Below, one piece after another: positions 59,149 to 64,000 of a stretch of 64,000 bases of DNA. Origin of the DNA: Siphonodentalium dalli (Eukaryota; Mollusca; Scaphopoda; Gadilida; Siphonodentaliidae). Position 1 is the stretch's first letter; every line of letters starts with the position of its first letter. The stretch spans positions 94,113,345 through 94,177,344 of the forward strand of contig CP136061.1 in NCBI GenBank assembly GCA_032622095.1, given 5' to 3'. The position numbers were made by a program, and so were the translations under genes. Below the pieces are notes generated by a model. That model saw only the letters and a program-made list of their open reading frames with translations, was not told the origin of the DNA and made no database searches.

Positions 59149-60618
59149 CTAGCAGGTTAGCCCGCCACTATCGTGGTTGGTCAGAAACATGACATTTTTT
59201 AAAATTATTTTGTTTTTATTTATTTTTTTTTATATTTTTTTTAATATTAATTTAATGTTTTTTAAATTGAATTTATGAATTTTTTAATATTTATTTAATT
59301 TTTTTTAATTTAATTTAATTTAATTCTTTTTTTTATAATTTAATCGTTTTTTTATTTTTAAATTTTAAAGGGGTACTGTACGCCAAATGTTGTTGTTGGT
59401 TTCTATAGTCTCCGAGTCGGAGAATAAGGTAACAATTTTTCCATTATTTGAAAGTCTGTTGAGTACGAAGTCATGTTACGGATGACAAATTTACCGGAAT
59501 GCAAAAATACAAATTGTCGTTGTCAACCAAATGAATCAAATAAAAGTTATATTATAGGCATACTAGTCCCATATAATCATTTAAGTTATTGTATCGTCGC
59601 TAGTCAGTGAGTGGCTTGAGTGTTCTCCCCGTATCATCATAATATTTTAAGCAATCGTGTGTGCGATCGGTTTAAAAATCCAGTATCCCTCAATTACTAT
59701 TTTTGATTATGGTAATTCGTAATTTAATTGACGCCATTTTATGGCTCCAGTCATAAATTCAATTTATATCAAATTATTAACTTTTAAATTATTAAATTTT
59801 AAGATAGCCTATTAACCTGAGCGTTTACAGAATACATCTTCGACTCAAATTACTTATGTTTCTATATATTATCGATATTAGATCGTTGTTGTCACCGAAA
59901 ATTTAATGAAAATGGCGTACAGTACCCCTTTAAATTGTTTTAATTAATTGTTTTAATTAATTGTTTTAATTAATTTTTTGTTTCTGGCGGAAAAATTGAC
60001 CCGATGAAATCCCCCCTTCCTAGGAACGACAGACAATGCATTCTTTGTTTTTCAATGAGTTAATTCATGGTACCCATCCTCAACTTCCCCGTTCCTAGAT
60101 ACCTGTCCCTAAAAGAGGTATGATTTTTTTTAAACTGACCGTGGCCATAGAGCAGCCCCTGACGAGATGGTCAATAGTCCCCGAAAAGAGCGGACAGTCA
60201 ATTAATCCCGTCATGAAATCTCTCTGCATAATATTTCGGGTGATAACGTTTCGTTGAATTGTAAACAAACGCTTCTTAGATCAATTCTGCCTTTTTAATC
60301 TAGATAATTGCATTTCGCGTTTCTCATCCGTATTTCGGACGCATGGGGGTAGTTGTTTAGCAATGTCGATTGCAATAAAGAGCGTTCATCATTAACAATC
60401 CCGAATATGGTCAATATAAAGATCGTTAATGCCTTAACCCCCGAAGTGGCGTTTGCAGTGATTTTGATGATGGGAGTGGAGAGTCAGTGCTCAGAGCTTG
60501 TCCAAAATGCGATGTTGATGATCCCCGTTGGTTTTTACACTTATATACGAAATTTGAGCTCAATCTGTCCACGTGTTTTCGATTCTATGAAGTACCCATA
60601 CACACACATAAATATATA
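59149..60618 (-). mobile_element. Non-autonomous Helitron D, interrupted by a MITE
   Basis: The 3' end is AACCTGCTAG at 59149. Without the 561-bp MITE at 59369-59929 it is about 905 bp, near the size of B. Its 5' end is degraded (TATATATTTATGTGTG). It shares the ATGGTCAATATAAAGAT segment and the TTGAGCTCAATCTG tail with the other copies. Confidence 0.65.
59369..59929. mobile_element. TTAA-flanked MITE, AGGGGTACTG ends, 561 bp
   Basis: TTAA|AGGGGTACTGTACGCCA at the left and TGGCGTACAGTACCCCT|TTAA at the right: a 17-bp perfect terminal repeat with a TTAA duplication. Its ends resemble those of 21755-22208. It is nested in Helitron D. Confidence 0.88.
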
Positions 60619-61335
60619 CTAGAAGGTGACCCGACTTCGTCCGGTCTTTGACCTTCAATTGTCCATTTTGAAGGTCAAGTGGGTCACGATTTGACCAGTC
60701 CAAAACACTGTCCGGGCAGAAGTACTCGACAAACGTGCCCGTCGAAATACATCCGGTTTTACCCGATTTGACCATTTTAAAGGTCAAGGTCAGGTCGGGT
60801 CATGATTTGACCCGTCCAAAACACTGCCCGGACAAAAGTAACCCTATGTATAAAATTTCGTGCAAATCTCATAAAAATTGGCGATTTGACCTTGAATTGA
60901 CCCAATTTCAAGGTCAAGGTCATATAGCACGGGCAAATGAATATGCTTATGAGACTCCTCATACGACGGTACCCCCACATACCAAGTTTCGTCGAAATCC
61001 CGTGATATTCGGGGCGTTTGACCTTGAAATGACCCGATTTCAAGGTCAAGGTCAAATGCACGGGAAAATGAATATGCTTATGAGACTCCCCATACAAAAG
61101 TACCCCCACATACCAAGTTTCGCGAAATCCCTTGATATTCGGGTGTTTGACTTTGAAATGACCCGATTTCAAGGTCAAGGTCGCACGGGCAAATTAATAG
61201 GTCCATGTCACTCCTCGGCCGAAAATACCCCCACATACCAAGTTTCATCGAAATCGGCTGGGCCGTTTTCGAGTCCATCGATTACAGACAGACAGACACA
61301 CACACACAGACAGATCTTCCAAAATATATAATAGA
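60619..61335 (-). mobile_element. Helitron E, GGTCA-rich family
   Basis: On the minus strand it starts A|TCTATTATATATTTTGGAAG and ends with a GACCGGACGAAGTCGGGTC hairpin, ACCTT and CTAG, followed by T. The interior is built from repeated units with AAGGTCAAGGTCA and CATACCAAGTTTCG. It carries eight exact TCAAGGTCA sites on either strand. The 198-codon plus-strand frame over it follows from the repeats and is not taken as a gene. Confidence 0.8.
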
Positions 61336-61764
61336 TATATATATACGGAAGTCTCAAAATATATATTTGAACTTGATTGGCTCAGAAAAAATTGATTCAA
61401 TTGGAGATTCGATTTGATTTCGAATCGACGGAATCGTTTGCCTGATTTGATTCAAGATTTTATTCAAAATGGAAACACCTGATTCGCAGGGCCCTAATTT
61501 TGACTTCCATCTTGATTTAACCCAAAGTTCTCAAATTCCCCAAGGCTGTCAGCTTGTCAGCCAGTGGATTCTTCAGAACAGTGCTCTAGACCACTCGAAT
61601 CCACTGAGAAAAAACTTTATACGTGAAAACAAGCATTCGTGACTTGGTGGCATTTTAGAATTCCACATTTTTCCACATCGTTTCCCACGCCATTGCTTAT
61701 TGCCATGGCCAATTTCCAGGACTGAAAACATATACAGAGCTGAAAATAAAATTCCTTTCAAAGT
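61336..61764. other. No recognisable gene
   Basis: It begins with the remains of another Helitron 5' end (GGAAGTCTCAAAATATATA at about 61347). The rest is unassigned and may be the 3'UTR of the minus-strand exon candidate next to it. Confidence 0.4.
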
Positions 61765-61927
61765 CTACTTCTTCTTAGGTGCAAGTATTATCGCACTGGC
61801 ATTCTTTGAGGTGGAAGTGACAAATGTGTCAGATGTACAATAAGTAATATCATGTAATTTACTGGGAGAAGACCATAACACAGAAACCAGGTCCTGTGTA
61901 CATAATTTTGCTGCCGTGTCCCGATGA
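61765..61927 (-). CDS. Candidate terminal exon, unrecognised
   Basis: On the minus strand, a splice acceptor (TATATCATTACAG) is followed by an open frame with HRDTAAKLCTQDLVSVLWSS and ending SAIILAPKKK then TAG at 61765-61767. The composition is protein-like rather than repeat-like. No canonical AATAAA was found close behind. The family is not recognised. Confidence 0.3.
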
Positions 61928-62070
61928 CTGTAATGATATACTTGGCCATGATACAATACGAATCATAATACGTCATTATCAACAATACGATACATATTGT
62001 GATACACTAAATTAGTATTCTCAAATTAATATGACCTCAATTACCAGAACCAACATGTTTGTTTAATTAG

Positions 62071-62350
62071 GTGATGGAATTAATGTTAAATTGCAGTTTA
62101 ATAGCACAGGCACTTTGTTGTTGTTTATTAGGGTTTATCGCCGTTCTAGCCGCTAGGCCACACACAACGTTGTCAATTTTACGGGTGGAGGAAAGACCAC
62201 GCAGAGGCTTAATTTCACCGGGAAATTATTCCACTGCGTGTAAAAACCACCAACCCCCGGAAAGCAACTTGCCCAGATGCACGCCCTATGACGGGTTTGA
62301 ACCAGATTTCTGATTCACTGAACCGATTATGGCCACGTAAATGGCATTTT
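62071..62350 (-). repeat. Possible tRNA-derived SINE
   Basis: On the minus strand GGTTCAAACCCGT matches a pol III B box, with an A-box-like TGGCCATAATCGG about 30 nt upstream. Further on GTGGCCTAGCGGCTAGAACG looks like a second A box. The 80-codon plus-strand frame with a signal-peptide-like start over this region is therefore likely spurious. I could not fold a full tRNA. Confidence 0.3.
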
Positions 62351-63176
62351 CGCTTGTTTTTCATCTTCCAAAAGTGAAAGAATACCTCATTGCACTGTCA
62401 AATTCAGTGGAATGTCCAAAAATATTTTGTATACATTAAATTGAGAAAATTGCTTTGAATCGAACCATCGACATGAAATCTACAGCTACTAATCAGCAGC
62501 AAATGTGACCCTCTTTGTCTGGTCGATCAGGGTCGATATTTAATATACATAATGTTTTTTTTCTGACCCTGTTTTCGTAAGTTTCGTGAGTTGATAGCGA
62601 CCAATCAGAAAGAGGGTTATATTTTTCCCCACATTAATGGCGATTCAGTCATGTTAATGGTTTGCACAGAAAGATTTCTACCACTTGAAAGTATAAAACA
62701 AGTTTATATTGGCACTTCACAACATTTTACACTGTAAGGAGCGTTTCTATCACTTTTAGAAGTAGAAATTTACGCGACAATACCGTTTACCCAACCATAA
62801 TCGCTGCAGCGAGTCAGAAATTCAACAGTGAAGGCTGTACTGGCCATGCTATTCCGTACAGAATATTGTCACCCCCCTGTGGTATGTATATAAGGTATAT
62901 TTTGAAATATTTTTTCTACAAGCTCCCCGTGTTTAAAAGCTGATAGCTAGATGAGTCAAATACACATAATAAACTAACATGTACACTTAAGAGAACATTG
63001 GAGGTGTTGCTCTTATGCGCATGCCCATCTTCAGAAATTATTTTGATTTCCTGTATCAAGATGGCCCGTGTATCAAACAAAAGTGATACATTGAATTCAC
63101 AATGAATTATACAGCCATAACCCACCCCAAGGTCAAAGTCAATTAAATGTTTCAAAACACTTTAAATAGTATTTAC
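62351..63176. other. No recognisable feature
   Basis: This is unassigned sequence without domains, tandem repeats or clear inverted repeats. Confidence 0.4.
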
Positions 63177-63331
63177 CAAATGATCCTGCAGAACTTCTAT
63201 GGATTCTTTGTCTTGCGAATGTTTGCACATGCTGCCATCTCTGTCATCAGTACCCGACAGCTACATGCAGACAACAGTAACAAATGTGTCATCTTTGATA
63301 CCAGGTGCTTTCCTGCTGTGCCTGGCTGCAT
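63177..63331 (-). pseudogene. Candidate exon with in-frame stop
   Basis: On the minus strand a strong acceptor (TTTATTTCTTTTTATTCAG) and a GTAAAT donor bound 155 nt. One frame reads RKAPGIKDDTFVTVVCM, then TAG, then LSGTDDRDGSMCKHSQDKES and so on to the donor. The protein-like text on both sides of the stop suggests a decayed exon, perhaps of the gene ending at 61765, but the phases do not join directly. This is weak evidence. Confidence 0.22.
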
Positions 63332-63803
63332 CTGAATAAAAAGAAATAAACTTTTAATGAACTATTAGAACAAATGCCACATTAGAATTTGATAAGCAAT
63401 TCGCAGTATTCAATTATATATATTTGTAATATGTAGCTTGTAATCTGGTGAAACAATAAACAGTTTCAACAAGTGCAACAGCAATCATAGTATTTGCCCC
63501 CCCCCCCCACATTCAGTTTAGAGAGTGGGCAATGCTATTTAAAATGTTTGTATGGAGGAAAATTTGAGCTGTACTCTATGTTCAAGAAGATCCATAACTC
63601 TTAAGATGAAGATCAATTGTATCATGAAACCAATCATATTAGCTGTAACCTCTCATTATTGTCTATCATTATACTAGGGTGAATCCACCAACCGGTGCCA
63701 TTCAATGTCAACATTGATCACCTGATTCAAGATCAACATGAATCGGTTTGCGGATTCAGATATTTTGGAATGGGCATTAGTTTTGTGTCATCTCTTTTTG
63801 TTA

Positions 63804-64000
63804 TCTAATATATATTTTGGAAGATCTGTCTGTGTCTGTTCGCGATGAAACTTGGTATGTGGGGGTATTTTCGGCCGGGGGGTGGCATGGGCCTATTAAT
63901 TTTCAGATCTGAGGACAACTTTTCACGTGCCAAGGTCAAATCTGTTTTACGCTGTGTTACGGGACTTTCATTTGAGTTCGGTGCTTACAAATCGATTCGA
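63804..64000 (+). mobile_element. 5' end of another GGTCA-family Helitron, cut by window end
   Basis: A|TCTAATATATATTTTGGAAG is followed by ATCTGTCTGTGTCTG, AAACTTGGTATGTGGGGG and GCCAAGGTCAAATCTG, the same order as Helitron E read from its 5' end. Confidence 0.7.

Noticed and set aside
60735-61331. Plus-strand 198-codon frame
   Set aside because: It translates the repeated GGTCA-rich units of Helitron E; repeats such as TRFQGQG mirror the DNA repeats.
62071-62313. 80-codon frame with a signal-peptide-like start
   Set aside because: It overlaps a likely SINE with pol III box-like sequences on the opposite strand; there is no splice or polyadenylation context.

Overview
The window is animal genomic DNA: AT-rich, intron-bearing and crowded with transposable elements. 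Frequent TACATGTACATGTA-type motifs, 'AAGGGCAATAACTC'-type repeat fragments and short interspersed inverted-repeat elements are what I would expect of a marine lophotrochozoan, most likely a bivalve mollusc. That assignment is inference. No bacterial, plasmid or viral gene organisation is present.

0-20.7 kb holds the one convincing host gene. Five plus-strand exons (2269-3732, 5803-5948, 13834-13946, 19310-19522, 20459-20535) have good splice sites, compatible phases throughout, a stop codon and an AATAAA at 20641. They encode the C-terminal 670 residues of a receptor: a class-C-GPCR/mGluR-type Venus flytrap (VFT) ligand-binding domain, a short Cys-containing stalk, one transmembrane helix and a tail of about 105 residues, with no 7TM bundle and no kinase. 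The first residues of the window's first exon look like the exit of another, upstream VFT domain, so the whole protein may carry tandem VFT domains. The introns contain a foldback element, several MITEs, a LINE fragment and a 163-bp hairpin element close to the last exon.

20.7-34.6 kb is non-genic: TTAA-flanked MITEs, a 2.5-kb minisatellite with a 36-bp unit (24990-27476), two head-to-tail short Helitrons (29489-30367) and other repeats.

34.7-39.9 kb is a CR1-type LINE with three ORFs: a decayed SGNH-hydrolase (esterase) ORF, an intact PHD-finger/RRM-like ORF1, and an ORF2 (endonuclease plus reverse transcriptase) broken by frameshifts and a stop codon. Two copies of a hairpin, differing by a compensatory base-pair change, lie between the first two ORFs.

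39.9-53.6 kb contains a Tc1-type MITE, a 2.65-kb inverted-repeat transposon with a nested MITE, further TTAA MITEs, and a tentative small minus-strand gene (50.25-51.26 kb) with a polyadenylation signal.

53.6-61.3 kb is dominated by non-autonomous Helitrons with 5'-TC, a 3' hairpin and CTAG ends. One 1316-bp copy lies in plus orientation (53585-54900). An equally long, apparently identical copy lies in minus orientation (57833-59148) inside a concatemer joined at CTAG/TC junctions. The last 2.7 kb has two weak minus-strand exon candidates, a possible SINE and the 5' end of another Helitron.
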